Source: an uncultured Pelagibacteraceae bacterium
GTDB taxonomy: Bacteria > Pseudomonadota > Alphaproteobacteria > Pelagibacterales > Pelagibacteraceae
Assembly (NCBI GenBank): GCA_902547535.1
Contig: CACCOB010000001.1
Location: forward strand, 372,001 to 436,000
Length of the DNA stretch: 64,000 nucleotides
Reading direction: 5' to 3'
The notes under the pieces are model-generated. The model was not told the origin of the DNA. It did not search any database and saw only the letters and a list, made by a program, of their open reading frames with translations. Positions 36,229 to 45,553 of this stretch are shown piece after piece. How positions within the stretch are numbered: the first letter of the stretch is position 1; the number at the start of each line of letters is the position of its first letter. The translations under genes were made by a program, and so were the position numbers.

Positions 36229-37356
36229 TTAAATCACTTTTGACGCAAGTCCTGATCCAATCACAAGTGACTCTAGTTTTTTATAAACTATATTTTCATC
36301 AACATTCCCAAATCCAGCAAATGTGCTAAATCCACAATCAGTGCCGGCCATTAATTGGCTAGGATCTATTACTTTAGAAAAGGCCAAAATTCTATGTTTT
36401 ACAACATCTGGATGTTCAATAAAATTACTTGTGGACTCGATTACTCCTGGAATAATAATTTTATCTTTTGGAAGTTTTATATTTTCAAATACTTCCCATT
36501 CATGAGCATGCCTAGGGTTAGCAGACTCTATCAAATACATATTTATGTTGGCTTTAAAAGCTATCTCAATAATTTTATTTAACCCAATATCGTGAATGTG
36601 AGGTCCCTCATAATTTCCCCAACAAATATGCATTCTTACTTTATTTGGATCAATATTTTCTAATGACTTATTTAAAACCTCGACATGTTTGTTTGCTCTT
36701 TCTAAAAAATTTTCCTCTGAAATGTCCTTATAAATCATATGCCTTGATAAAGCGAGGTCAGGGCAATCGATCTGAAGAGAAAGACCACTATCAATAATTT
36801 TTTCATATTCAAATTTCATAATATCTGAAAGCTTTTCTAAATATTCATTATCATTTTTGTAAAATTTATTAGGTAGAAAATTACAAATAACTCCTGGTGA
36901 TGGAGAATTCATAAACCCGTCACTATGAGAATTTTTATTTAATGCATCTTTAAAATTAATAATATCTTTATTAATTGAAACATTATCTTTTAATTTTAAT
37001 TCACTTGTGCAACATGGTCTTTTATATGTCGGGGTTCCACCAGATTGTACAAGTTTTTTTTTAAAAGATGGAAAATCATCCAAGTCTTTTGGAGCTTTTC
37101 TTTCACTTTCTCCTGAAAAACCTTCAACTCTATCTTTAATATATGTTGCATAACTAATTTTTGACATTTCTCCATCACTTATTATATCAATTCCTGTATC
37201 AATCTGTTTTTTTACAACTTCTAAAACATTATTTCTTACAACTTCGTCAAATTTTTTTATGCTTATTTCTTCTTTATTATCTTTCGAGGCTAAAAGACTT
37301 GATAGTTCATTTGATCTGGGTAGGCTTCCGACATGTGTGGTTTTTATTTTAACCAT
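36229..37356 (-). CDS. MetE C-terminal-domain-like zinc methyltransferase-family protein
   Basis: 375 residues, half a MetE. The opening TTHVGSLPRS, ISDGEMSKISYATYI and DCPDLAL are family marks. The zinc ligands are all present: His243 and Cys245 in HIC, Glu277 in LIESANPR and Cys341 in GTDCGF. The MetE N-terminal domain is absent. Members of this short family demethylate or cleave small sulfur or methyl compounds in several organisms, so the substrate remains open. It overlaps the double-SnoaL gene by eight bases. Confidence 0.8.
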   Translation of the reverse strand: MVKIKTTHVGSLPRSNELSSLLASKDNKEEISIKKFDEVVRNNVLEVVKKQIDTGIDIISDGEMSKISYATYIKDRVEGFSGESERKAPKDLDDFPSFKKKLVQSGGTPTYKRPCCTSELKLKDNVSINKDIINFKDALNKNSHSDGFMNSPSPGVICNFLPNKFYKNDNEYLEKLSDIMKFEYEKIIDSGLSLQIDCPDLALSRHMIYKDISEENFLERANKHVEVLNKSLENIDPNKVRMHICWGNYEGPHIHDIGLNKIIEIAFKANINMYLIESANPRHAHEWEVFENIKLPKDKIIIPGVIESTSNFIEHPDVVKHRILAFSKVIDPSQLMAGTDCGFSTFAGFGNVDENIVYKKLESLVIGSGLASKVI

Positions 37357-38317
37357 GATTTAATAAAATTTGTTTCCATATAGCAACTTCATCAAACAAT
37401 ACCCACTCTCTTATAATAGAGTTGGAGTAAAATTCTGCATGATTAATTCCCATTATAAATATTTTTTTATTTGAAGCTTTATCATAATCCATACTGTCGT
37501 TACTGTGAGTACCTTCTAAAAACCATCTAACTGATATTCTTGGGTTTTGACCTGCTTCCTCTAAAAAACCTACATGTTCTATAGTAAATTTTATGTTTGA
37601 AAATATTGCTTTTAGAGAATTCCATTTTTCTTTAATATCGTCTCTTCCATGGCCAATTTTATTTCCAGGCCAAAAAATATTAGCAGCTCTATCATATCCT
37701 TCAAATTTATAGTCATAATTAAAAATATTTTTAAGTATCTTTGTATATTTTTCAGCTTTTGATCCTTTTTTATAAGTCTCAGCTTCATAATTTGAACTTT
37801 TATCAGTTTCATGATCAAATAACTTGGATGCAGTTGAAATTCCCCCTTCACTTTCAATTATTTTCTTTGCAAATTCTTTTGGAGAGTAACCAATCTGTCT
37901 TACCATCGCTCCTTGATCTCTAACAATCCACTCGTCATAAACTTGATTTTCTTTACATGCACAATCAGCAATTACTCTATAATAAATATCTATTCCACTA
38001 GGCTTTCCATAAAAACCATCACCTAGGTGTGTTCCTTTACTTAATATTCTATGGGAAGAGTGATATCCAATTTTGTCATTACCATTCCAAATAACATCCT
38101 CACCTAACAATTGTCTGTTAGGAAATTCTTTTAAAGTTGCATATGTTGCGTCTATAACTGGTTTATTGCCATGAGTAATTCCAAATGGTGATCTTACTGG
38201 TATATCTTTTGTATAAAATTTACCTATAGACTCAACATCTTTACCTTCCCAAATTTGCTCAGTTATTTTTAATATATAGTCAGGAAAGTCTTTGTATTTC
38301 TTATCAAAACCTTTCAT
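37349..38317 (-). CDS. Tandem double SnoaL-like (NTF2-fold) protein
   Basis: 322 residues with two NTF2-like domains, roughly 10-150 (KITEQIWEGKDVESIGKFYTKDIPVRSPFG ...) and 175-320 (YTKILKNIFNYDYKFEGYDRAANIFWPGNKIGHG ...). Both carry the pattern of a helix, an acid-rich strand and an Ile/Trp-rich C-terminal strand. The start shares one base with the cupin stop (TAATG). Such pairs occur in uncharacterised SAR11-type operons; catalytic residues are not identifiable. Similar domain layout is seen in the divergent gene at 39314. Confidence 0.75.
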   Translation of the reverse strand: MKGFDKKYKDFPDYILKITEQIWEGKDVESIGKFYTKDIPVRSPFGITHGNKPVIDATYATLKEFPNRQLLGEDVIWNGNDKIGYHSSHRILSKGTHLGDGFYGKPSGIDIYYRVIADCACKENQVYDEWIVRDQGAMVRQIGYSPKEFAKKIIESEGGISTASKLFDHETDKSSNYEAETYKKGSKAEKYTKILKNIFNYDYKFEGYDRAANIFWPGNKIGHGRDDIKEKWNSLKAIFSNIKFTIEHVGFLEEAGQNPRISVRWFLEGTHSNDSMDYDKASNKKIFIMGINHAEFYSNSIIREWVLFDEVAIWKQILLNHG

Positions 38318-39261
38318 TATATTTGTGATACACAATTAAGAAGTGACTCATTTTTTTCGTCAATTTTAATACTAATTTTGGATCCAACTGGGACTGAAAA
38401 TGTATCTTTATAATCTAATTCAATGGATGAATTGTCCGTTTCAATGTTCCATTTCCCTTTTTGTGAAAAAAAAATTGTAGGTTTATTAAATTTTAAATTT
38501 TCAACTCCTCCTATTGTAGATTTAAAAGTGCTTAAGCTAAATCCAGTATCTTGTTTTATAATTGGCGTTATTGATTTGTTTTGAAAGTTATTACCTAAAA
38601 TATGCGAAACTTTAACATTATTTCCAATATTGTTTTCATTTTCAAGTCTCTTGTTAGTCTCACATATATTTTTTTGTAATTGTTCTAGCTTATAATTATC
38701 AAATTTTATAATTTCATCCTTTGATATTGGGTCAAGTAATTTTCTACCATTTGGAATTTCTTGACTGTTTAAATCAATCAAAGAATTATCATCTAATAGC
38801 GCCATACCAGTTTGTTTTGCTTTTTTAAGAACTTCAGGCATCCATGTTACAATTCCAGGATCATCTCCACCAAGAACAACAAAAATAAAACCCTCCTCAT
38901 CTCCTACATTTTCAAATGCTCTAAACATATTTGTTGGCATAGATATAATATCGCCTGCATTTAATATTGTCTCATCTTCACCTTTAGAACCCCAATAAAA
39001 CCTCCATTTACCTGAATAAATTATGAATACTTCGGCAGTCAAATGGCTATGCAGTCCAGAACCATTTAAGGGTTTTGCAGAAACAGCACCCAAGTTAAAT
39101 CCATGTGGTTGTGATATTTTAATTGATTGATTAGAATCTTCAGCAACGCCTGGTCCTAAAATAGAATAATTTTTTCTCTCTTTATGACCTTTTAATTTAC
39201 CTTCAACAAAGGGTAAAGTGCTAGGAGTTAAGTCCTCAAATTTAGCAAGTCTAATATTCAT
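38317..39261 (-). CDS. Bicupin-domain protein
   Basis: 314 residues. An N-terminal cupin has GSGLHSHLTAEVFIIYSGKWRFYWG and GDIISMPTNMFRAFEN, with a plausible His-His-Glu metal site. A second, weaker beta-domain lies at about 230-314 (FSQKGKWNIETDNSSIELDYKDTFSVPVGS). It opens the seven-gene minus-strand operon with the ABC importer. Dioxygenase, isomerase or sensor functions are all possible. Confidence 0.75.
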   Translation of the reverse strand: MNIRLAKFEDLTPSTLPFVEGKLKGHKERKNYSILGPGVAEDSNQSIKISQPHGFNLGAVSAKPLNGSGLHSHLTAEVFIIYSGKWRFYWGSKGEDETILNAGDIISMPTNMFRAFENVGDEEGFIFVVLGGDDPGIVTWMPEVLKKAKQTGMALLDDNSLIDLNSQEIPNGRKLLDPISKDEIIKFDNYKLEQLQKNICETNKRLENENNIGNNVKVSHILGNNFQNKSITPIIKQDTGFSLSTFKSTIGGVENLKFNKPTIFFSQKGKWNIETDNSSIELDYKDTFSVPVGSKISIKIDEKNESLLNCVSQI

Positions 39262-39313
39262 ATTTTTTTAATTATAATATTGTGATACACGAATATTTCC
39301 AATAAATAAATAT

Positions 39314-40399
39314 ATGCAAATAGAGCAATTTGATACAGGACTTAAAACTAAAACAAACGTTAAAGATATTGTTCTTTCACCAGAACAAAATTTTCGTAAT
39401 AAAAATTTAATTAGAAGCTATTTAAATCAAATTGTAAATTTAGGATTAAAAGAAATAGATAAAAGTTTGGATAAGGCATTTATAAATGATGCAAAAATCA
39501 ATTGTTTTCATCCTTTAAATGAGTTTGTTGGAATAAAAAATTTAAAAGAAAAGCTCTGGACACCATTATTAGACGCCTTTCCAGATTTGGAAAGAAGAGA
39601 AAATATTTTAGTAGGGGGAGCTTTTAGGGATAAAATTTTAGTAGGGTCATACTCAACGTTATCTGGATACTTTAAAAAGTCATGGTTAGGGATTAAACCA
39701 AATTTTAATATGATAAATCTCAGATGTTGTGAAATACACGAACTTAAAGAAGACAAGATAGTAGAAAGTCATATTTTGATTGATGTTATAGATTTCTTAA
39801 GACAATGCGGTATTTTTCCAATCAATCCATCGAGAGGATCTGAAGGAGCCTGGTTACCTCCAATAAATACTGATGGTGTAAATTTTTTTGAAAAAGATAT
39901 TGAAATTTCAAATTCAAGTTTGAAACAAGCTCTTTCAATGAATAGAAGTCTTAATTTTAAACCTGAAACAGAGAACCTATCTGATGAAGAGTTAAAAAAA
40001 AGATTAATAGATCACCCTCAAAGAGAATATTGGCATGACAAAATGATATGGTATGGACCATGTGGAATTGGCACCTCAAGATCTTTAGAGGGTTTTATTG
40101 ATATGCATCAGTTGCCATTTAGAAAATCATTTACTGAAAGAGATTATTTCAAACTTGGTCATTATTGTGAAATAGGGGATGGTAAATTTTCTTTATGTGC
40201 TGGTTGGCATAGTTTAGAGGCTTATTATAGTTCAAATGATTGGTTAGGATTTACAGCAAATAATCAAAAACTAACAATGAGAGTTATGGATTTTTATCAC
40301 CATGATGAAGGAAAAATTCGTGAAAATTGGGTACCAATTGATATACTTCATATATTAAAACAAATAGGCATAGATATTTTGGAAAAAGTTAAAAGTTGA
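39314..40399 (+). CDS. Tandem double SnoaL-like (NTF2-fold) protein, divergent
   Basis: 361 residues with two NTF2-like segments. The first (about 35-180: LIRSYLNQIVNLGLKEIDKSL ... ILIDVIDFLRQCGIFPINPSRGSEGAWLPP) and the second (about 210-355: HDKMIWYGPCGIGTSRSLEGFIDMHQLPF ... ENWVPIDILHILKQIGIDIL) both end in a D-x-x-x-x-L-x-Q-x-G pattern typical of polyketide-cyclase-like (SnoaL) proteins. Next gene starts one base on. Function unknown. Confidence 0.75.
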   Translation: MQIEQFDTGLKTKTNVKDIVLSPEQNFRNKNLIRSYLNQIVNLGLKEIDKSLDKAFINDAKINCFHPLNEFVGIKNLKEKLWTPLLDAFPDLERRENILVGGAFRDKILVGSYSTLSGYFKKSWLGIKPNFNMINLRCCEIHELKEDKIVESHILIDVIDFLRQCGIFPINPSRGSEGAWLPPINTDGVNFFEKDIEISNSSLKQALSMNRSLNFKPETENLSDEELKKRLIDHPQREYWHDKMIWYGPCGIGTSRSLEGFIDMHQLPFRKSFTERDYFKLGHYCEIGDGKFSLCAGWHSLEAYYSSNDWLGFTANNQKLTMRVMDFYHHDEGKIRENWVPIDILHILKQIGIDILEKVKS

Positions 40400-40400
40400 A

Positions 40401-41450
40401 ATGGCAAATATAAAATTCGCAGGCGTTCATAAATCTTTTGGATCAAACAAGATTATATCTGACTTTAACCTTATGGGAAAAGACGATGAATTTCTTGTAT
40501 TAGTTGGTCCATCTGGCTGTGGAAAGTCAACTTTATTAAGAATGATAGCAGGTTTAGAAAAAATTGATGAGGGCGAAATATTTATAAATCATCAAAAAAT
40601 TAATGATCTTCATCCCTCAAAAAGACAAACTGCAATGGTATTTCAATCTTATGCTCTTTATCCACACATGAATGTTTATGAGAACATGTCATTTGGACTG
40701 AAGATTGAAAAGAAATCTAAGGAAGAAATTGAAACAAAAGTTATGCAAGCAGCTAAAATTTTAAAAATTGAGGAATTACTTAAAAGAAAACCCAAGCAGT
40801 TATCTGGAGGTCAGAGGCAAAGAGTTGCCATTGGACGTGCAATTACCCGAAATCCTAAAATATTTTTATTTGATGAACCTTTATCTAATTTGGATGCAGC
40901 TTTAAGAGCTGAGATGAGAGTAGAAATTTCAAAGCTTCATAACCAAATCAAAACCAATATGATTTATGTTACCCATGATCAAGTAGAAGCAATGACTTTA
41001 GCTGATAGAATTGTAATATTAAATCTTGGAAATATAGAGCAAGTCGGAACACCTGATGAAATTTACAATAATCCATCAAATATTTTTGTTGCTCAATTTA
41101 TTGGAACACCAAAAATGAATATTTTACCATTAAATAATGAAAATATTATTTCTGATAATAAAATTAATTTCTTAGGCAACGAAATTACCTTTGAAAAAAT
41201 TAAGTTTGATAAAAGAAAATATTTTATTGGAATAAGACCCGAACATTTTAATGTATCAAATGAGTCTAAATTTAAGTTCAAACCTAAAATTGAATTAGTA
41301 GAAAATTTAGGAAATGAAAAGATAGTTTATATGAGTAATGATAATTTAGAGCTTAGTGCAAAAATTTCTAGTCAAATTGATTTTCAAAATGAGCTTAGAT
41401 TTGATACTAAAGATATTTTTATATTTGATGAAAACGGAAGTAGAATTTAA
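40401..41450 (+). CDS. Sugar-type ABC transporter ATPase (MalK/UgpC-like)
   Basis: 349 residues. Walker A GPSGCGKST (about 37-45), QLSGGQRQR and FLFDEPLSNLDAALR are intact, followed by the OB-fold regulatory domain from about residue 235 with the TOBE-type segment FIGIRPEHFNV. The plus-strand partner of the minus-strand binding protein and permeases (32973-36151); together the cluster encodes one full importer. Confidence 0.93.
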   Translation: MANIKFAGVHKSFGSNKIISDFNLMGKDDEFLVLVGPSGCGKSTLLRMIAGLEKIDEGEIFINHQKINDLHPSKRQTAMVFQSYALYPHMNVYENMSFGLKIEKKSKEEIETKVMQAAKILKIEELLKRKPKQLSGGQRQRVAIGRAITRNPKIFLFDEPLSNLDAALRAEMRVEISKLHNQIKTNMIYVTHDQVEAMTLADRIVILNLGNIEQVGTPDEIYNNPSNIFVAQFIGTPKMNILPLNNENIISDNKINFLGNEITFEKIKFDKRKYFIGIRPEHFNVSNESKFKFKPKIELVENLGNEKIVYMSNDNLELSAKISSQIDFQNELRFDTKDIFIFDENGSRI

Positions 41451-41485
41451 ACTTCCTTGATAAGTATTTACATAATTAACTCAAA

Positions 41486-42385
41486 ATGAATTGGATTATA
41501 GTCACAATCATTGCTGCTTTTTTTCAAAATTTAAGATCATCATTTCAGAAAAAAATTAACAAAGATGTTTCTACAATTGCTTCAACGTATGTAAGATTTT
41601 CGTTTGCTCTACCTTTAGCTTTACTATTATTTTTTTTTTATTTTAGAGAATTTTCAATTATTAAAGAAATACTTATTCAACCAGGTTTTTTAATCAATGT
41701 TACATTGGCATCAATTTTTCAAGTTATTTTTACATTCGTTTTACTCTACCTTTTTAAATTTTCAAATTTTGTAGTAGGTACGTCACTTAGTAAGACAGAA
41801 GTTGTACAAGTTGCTTTATTTGAATACTTAATACTTAGTGAAAAACTAAATATAATAGGAATAAGTGGAATTATAATTTCAACTCTGGGAGTAATTATTT
41901 TATCTATAAAAAACTTAAAATTTTTTTTTCAAAATATTTTTTCTAAAACTACATTAATTGGATTAATTTCAGGTTTATTTTTGGCTTTGAGTATTGTTTA
42001 TTTTAGATCTGCAGCGCTTTCTTTGAAAAATTTTGAGTCAAATTTTGAAAAAGTCATATCAACACTACTTTTTGGACTTTTAATTCCTACAATAATCTTA
42101 ACTATTTATCTCTTAATATTTGAAAAAAAAGAATTTAGAAAACTCTATAATGACAAATATGATTGTATGCTAATTGGCTTAGGTGGTTTTTTTGCATCTT
42201 TATCATGGTTTTATGCTTTCACATTAATTCAAGCATCATTTGTCAGAGCGGTTGGACAAATTGAATTATTATTTAGTTATTTTTCTTCAAGGTATTTTTT
42301 TAAGGAAAAAGTAAAAGTGATGGAAATAATAGGTATTATAATTTTTGTCCTAGGAGTAACACTTTTGTTATTTTCAAGAGTTTAA
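41486..42385 (+). CDS. EamA-family (DMT superfamily) membrane transporter
   Basis: 299 residues with ten hydrophobic helices in two repeats of about 145 residues, the EamA arrangement. AAFFQNLRSSFQKKI opens the first and GLISGLFLALSIVYF the second. Usual roles are export of amino acids or metabolites. It is transcribed towards the HpsN-like gene and shows no functional link with it. Confidence 0.85.
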   Translation: MNWIIVTIIAAFFQNLRSSFQKKINKDVSTIASTYVRFSFALPLALLLFFFYFREFSIIKEILIQPGFLINVTLASIFQVIFTFVLLYLFKFSNFVVGTSLSKTEVVQVALFEYLILSEKLNIIGISGIIISTLGVIILSIKNLKFFFQNIFSKTTLIGLISGLFLALSIVYFRSAALSLKNFESNFEKVISTLLFGLLIPTIILTIYLLIFEKKEFRKLYNDKYDCMLIGLGGFFASLSWFYAFTLIQASFVRAVGQIELLFSYFSSRYFFKEKVKVMEIIGIIIFVLGVTLLLFSRV

Positions 42386-42390
42386 TAAAA

Positions 42391-43677
42391 CTAATTTTGA
42401 AATCCGTACTTTCTAAGTCTCACATCTCCAGTTCTTGCATGAGCCTCCATACCTTCATACCTTGAAATTCTTGCACATGCTGCACCCACTTCTTTTGTAG
42501 ACTCTTTAGTCATTCTTTGAAAACTCAATGTTTTAATAAATTTTCCAACAAACAAACCACCGGTATATTTTCCTGCACCTTTGGTAGGTAAAATATGGTT
42601 TGTACCAGAACATTTATCGCCATAAGCAACTGTGGTCTCTTCTCCAATAAATAATGATCCATAATTTTTTAATCTGTCATGAAACCATTTAAGATTTTTA
42701 GTTTGAATTTCTAAATGCTCAGGGGCATACTCATCACTTATTTTTGCCATTTCTTCATCCGTATCACAAAGAATAACTTCACCATAGTCTCTCCAAGCGG
42801 CACCAGAGTTTTCTCTTGGTAAATCTGGCAGATCCGCAATAAGTTCTGGCACTCTTTGCATTACATATTCAGCAAGTTTTTTACTAGTCGTAAATAACCA
42901 AGCTGGAGAATTGTATCCATGCTCTGCTTGTCCAACTAAATCAAAAGCAACTAATTCTGGATCAGCTGTATCGTCAGCTATCACAGCGATTTCTGTAGGA
43001 CCTGCAAATAAATCAATCCCAACTTTTCCAAACAGAATTCTTTTTGACTCTGCAACAAATTGATTACCTGGGCCTACTAGCATATCTGCAGGCGCGTTTC
43101 CAAAAAGACCATAAGTCATTGCAGCAATAGCTTGCACACCACCTAAGTTCATTATTACATCTGCGCCACATAAATCCGCAGTATAGACTATCGCAGGATG
43201 AACACCCACACCTGGTTTTGGAGAACTACAAACAATAATATTTTTTACACCAGCTACCTTTGCTGTTGTTACACTCATCACAGCTGATGCTATGTGTGCA
43301 TATCTTCCTGCAGGAACATAACAACCTGCAGTATTAACTGGAATTAATTTTTGCCCAGCATATAAGCCATCTGATAACTCTACTTCAAAATCCTGACCAT
43401 AGTTTTTTAATTGAGCTTCAGCAAATTTTCTAACTCTTTCATGAGAAAATTGAATATCATCTTTAGTCTTAGGATCTAAATTTTTTTTAATTTCTTCAAT
43501 TTTTTCTCTTGTAACAATTACTTCACCTTCATATTTATCAAATTTTTTTGATAGTTCGATACATCCCTCTTCTTTAGTTTTTTCAATATCTTTAAGAATA
43601 TTTTCAACAATGTCTCTAGTTTTTGTATCATCAGTTGATGAAGTTTTTGGTGATTTTTTCAAGTAAGTTATTGCCAT
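42391..43677 (-). CDS. HisD-like dehydrogenase, probably sulfopropanediol 3-dehydrogenase (HpsN)-like
   Basis: 428 residues of the histidinol-dehydrogenase fold: GRYAHIASAVMSV, VGPGNQFVAESKRILFG, DLFAGPTEIAVIADD and GTNHILPTKGAGKYTGGL. The metal-site motif reads GQAEHGYNSPAW instead of the HisD QAEHDP form. No other his gene is near. HisD paralogues of this kind oxidise (R)-2,3-dihydroxypropanesulfonate to sulfolactate. Adjacent phosphotransacetylase and the nearby sulfonate genes support that; direct evidence is lacking. Confidence 0.75.
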   Translation of the reverse strand: MAITYLKKSPKTSSTDDTKTRDIVENILKDIEKTKEEGCIELSKKFDKYEGEVIVTREKIEEIKKNLDPKTKDDIQFSHERVRKFAEAQLKNYGQDFEVELSDGLYAGQKLIPVNTAGCYVPAGRYAHIASAVMSVTTAKVAGVKNIIVCSSPKPGVGVHPAIVYTADLCGADVIMNLGGVQAIAAMTYGLFGNAPADMLVGPGNQFVAESKRILFGKVGIDLFAGPTEIAVIADDTADPELVAFDLVGQAEHGYNSPAWLFTTSKKLAEYVMQRVPELIADLPDLPRENSGAAWRDYGEVILCDTDEEMAKISDEYAPEHLEIQTKNLKWFHDRLKNYGSLFIGEETTVAYGDKCSGTNHILPTKGAGKYTGGLFVGKFIKTLSFQRMTKESTKEVGAACARISRYEGMEAHARTGDVRLRKYGFQN

Positions 43678-43718
43678 ATTTAAATCCTAATTTAATTATT
43701 ATTTTTTTCAATATTCAT

Positions 43719-44630
43719 TTAATCTAAAGCTACCACAGCTGCAGCAATTGAAGCTAGTCTTGCTGTCGCATCATCTGATCTACTTGTTATTACAACAGGG
43801 ACTTTACCACCAACAACTACACCAGCTGCACAAGCACCCATAAAATATATCATCATCTTTACTAAAGCGTTTCCAGCCTCTACATTTGGAACTAATAAAA
43901 CATCTGCATCTCCTGCAACTTCATGTTTAATTCCTTTAATAATTGCCGATTTTTTAGAAACACTATTATCAAACGCTAGGGGGCCAAATATATCTGCGTT
44001 AAAATTTTCTTTGTTAGCCAATCTACAAATTTCCTTAGCATCAACAGAACTTTGCATACTATCTAAAATTTCCTCTGTGGCTGACAAAATAGAAACTTTA
44101 GGTCTTGCAATTTTTATTCTGTGACAAAAATCTATAACATTTTTTAAAATATGCATTTTTGTTTTGACATTAGGATTAACATTTAATGCACCATCAGTAA
44201 TTATTAGAGGATCGTCTTCTTTATCCAATGTCATATGCCAAATATGGCTTAATCTTGTTTTTCCTATTAAGTTATATTTTCTTAACAAAACTTCTTTCAT
44301 TAACACATCAGTATGTATATGACCTTTGACTATAATCTTCACATCACCATCGCCTGCTAGTTTGGCAGCAACTTTAGCAGTATTATTTTCAATTGGTTCA
44401 TGAACAATTTCATAATCAGAAATATCAAATTTTAATTCTTCAGCTATCTTTTTGATTTCCCCCTCATCACCGACCAAAACAGGAACTATTAATTTTTCTT
44501 TAACGGCATCCATAACAGAGAGCAATGGTAGTTCCTTACCAGCATTCACAATTGCAGCTTTAATTCCTCTCTTTTGATGAGCAATATCTAATAAATTAAG
44601 TGGACAAATTGTTGATTTATCTGAAAGCAT
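43719..44630 (-). CDS. Phosphate acetyl/butyryltransferase-family protein
   Basis: 303 residues matching the short Pta type (no DRTGG domain). VKGHIHTDVLMKEVL, the SHIWHM segment and ATEEILDSMQSSVDAKEI are family motifs; VLLVPNVEAGNALVKMMIYF and the C-terminal PVVITSRSDDA complete it. In taurine and other C2 sulfonate pathways a Pta turns the acetyl phosphate released by Xsc into acetyl-CoA; no xsc gene is in the window. Its stop lies 41 bases before the HpsN-like gene. Confidence 0.85.
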   Translation of the reverse strand: MLSDKSTICPLNLLDIAHQKRGIKAAIVNAGKELPLLSVMDAVKEKLIVPVLVGDEGEIKKIAEELKFDISDYEIVHEPIENNTAKVAAKLAGDGDVKIIVKGHIHTDVLMKEVLLRKYNLIGKTRLSHIWHMTLDKEDDPLIITDGALNVNPNVKTKMHILKNVIDFCHRIKIARPKVSILSATEEILDSMQSSVDAKEICRLANKENFNADIFGPLAFDNSVSKKSAIIKGIKHEVAGDADVLLVPNVEAGNALVKMMIYFMGACAAGVVVGGKVPVVITSRSDDATARLASIAAAVVALD

Positions 44631-44693
44631 TAAATTTATATATACTAAAATGATTAAAAAACTAATATAACAAATATGGTATAAGGATAAAAA

Positions 44694-45542
44694 GTGGAAA
44701 TAGTTACAAAAATAGCTCCAATCGCTTTAGCACTTATAATGTTAGGTCTAGGGTTAGGTCTAACTGGACGAGACTTTTTAAGGGTAATAAATAATCCTAA
44801 AGACTTTGTAATTGGATTTTTCTGCCAACTGTTACTTTTGCCGATAGTTGCGTATATTTTAATATTATTATTAAATTTGCCTGTTGAGATTGCATTAGGG
44901 ATTATGATTATTGCTGCTGCACCAGGGGGCGTTACTACAAATGTTATGACCAAATTTGCAAATGGAGATGTGGCTTTGTCCATTTCATTAACTGCAATAA
45001 TTAGTTTAATTAGCATAATTTCAGTACCATTTATTGTTTTAAAATCAGCTGATTTACTTGGTGTTACTAATATCTCAGCAGATATTACTATGACAGCAAT
45101 TACACTTAAGATGGCATTGGTTGTTACTGTGCCAGTAATTTTAGGCATGATTATTAGAAAATTTGCAGATAATTTAATTTCCTCAAATCTTTCGATTGTT
45201 AATAAAATAACAACAGCTTTGTTCGTTATTGTATTTGCTGCAATATGGATTGAAGAAAGAGAAAATATTTTTAATTACTTAAAACAAGCAGGCTTTGCAG
45301 TATTAGTATTGAATGTTGTGATGATGATACTTGCTTATTATATAGCCAAATTCTTTGCAACTGGAATGAAGCAAAGAAAATGTATTGCGATAGAATGTGG
45401 TTTACAAAATGGAACTTTGGCAGTGTTTGTAGCAACACAAATGTTTAATGATATTACTTATATGATACCAACAGCAGCATATGCTCTTATAATGTACTTA
45501 ACTGGCTTCGCTTTAATTTTTATACTTCGAAGAGCTAATTAA
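44694..45542 (+). CDS. Bile acid:sodium symporter (BASS)-family transporter
   Basis: 282 residues, nine or ten helices. FGAAPGGVTTNVMTKFANGDVALSISLTAI-type segments (here IIAAAPGGVTTNVM) and the family end IECGLQNGTLAVFVATQMFND are diagnostic. Na+-coupled uptake of small organic anions such as pyruvate or sulfonates is known in the family. It is read divergently from the HpsN-like/Pta operon, and starts at GTG. A link to sulfonate uptake is inferred from position. Confidence 0.85.
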   Translation: MEIVTKIAPIALALIMLGLGLGLTGRDFLRVINNPKDFVIGFFCQLLLLPIVAYILILLLNLPVEIALGIMIIAAAPGGVTTNVMTKFANGDVALSISLTAIISLISIISVPFIVLKSADLLGVTNISADITMTAITLKMALVVTVPVILGMIIRKFADNLISSNLSIVNKITTALFVIVFAAIWIEERENIFNYLKQAGFAVLVLNVVMMILAYYIAKFFATGMKQRKCIAIECGLQNGTLAVFVATQMFNDITYMIPTAAYALIMYLTGFALIFILRRAN

Positions 45543-45553
45543 TTTTTACTTTT

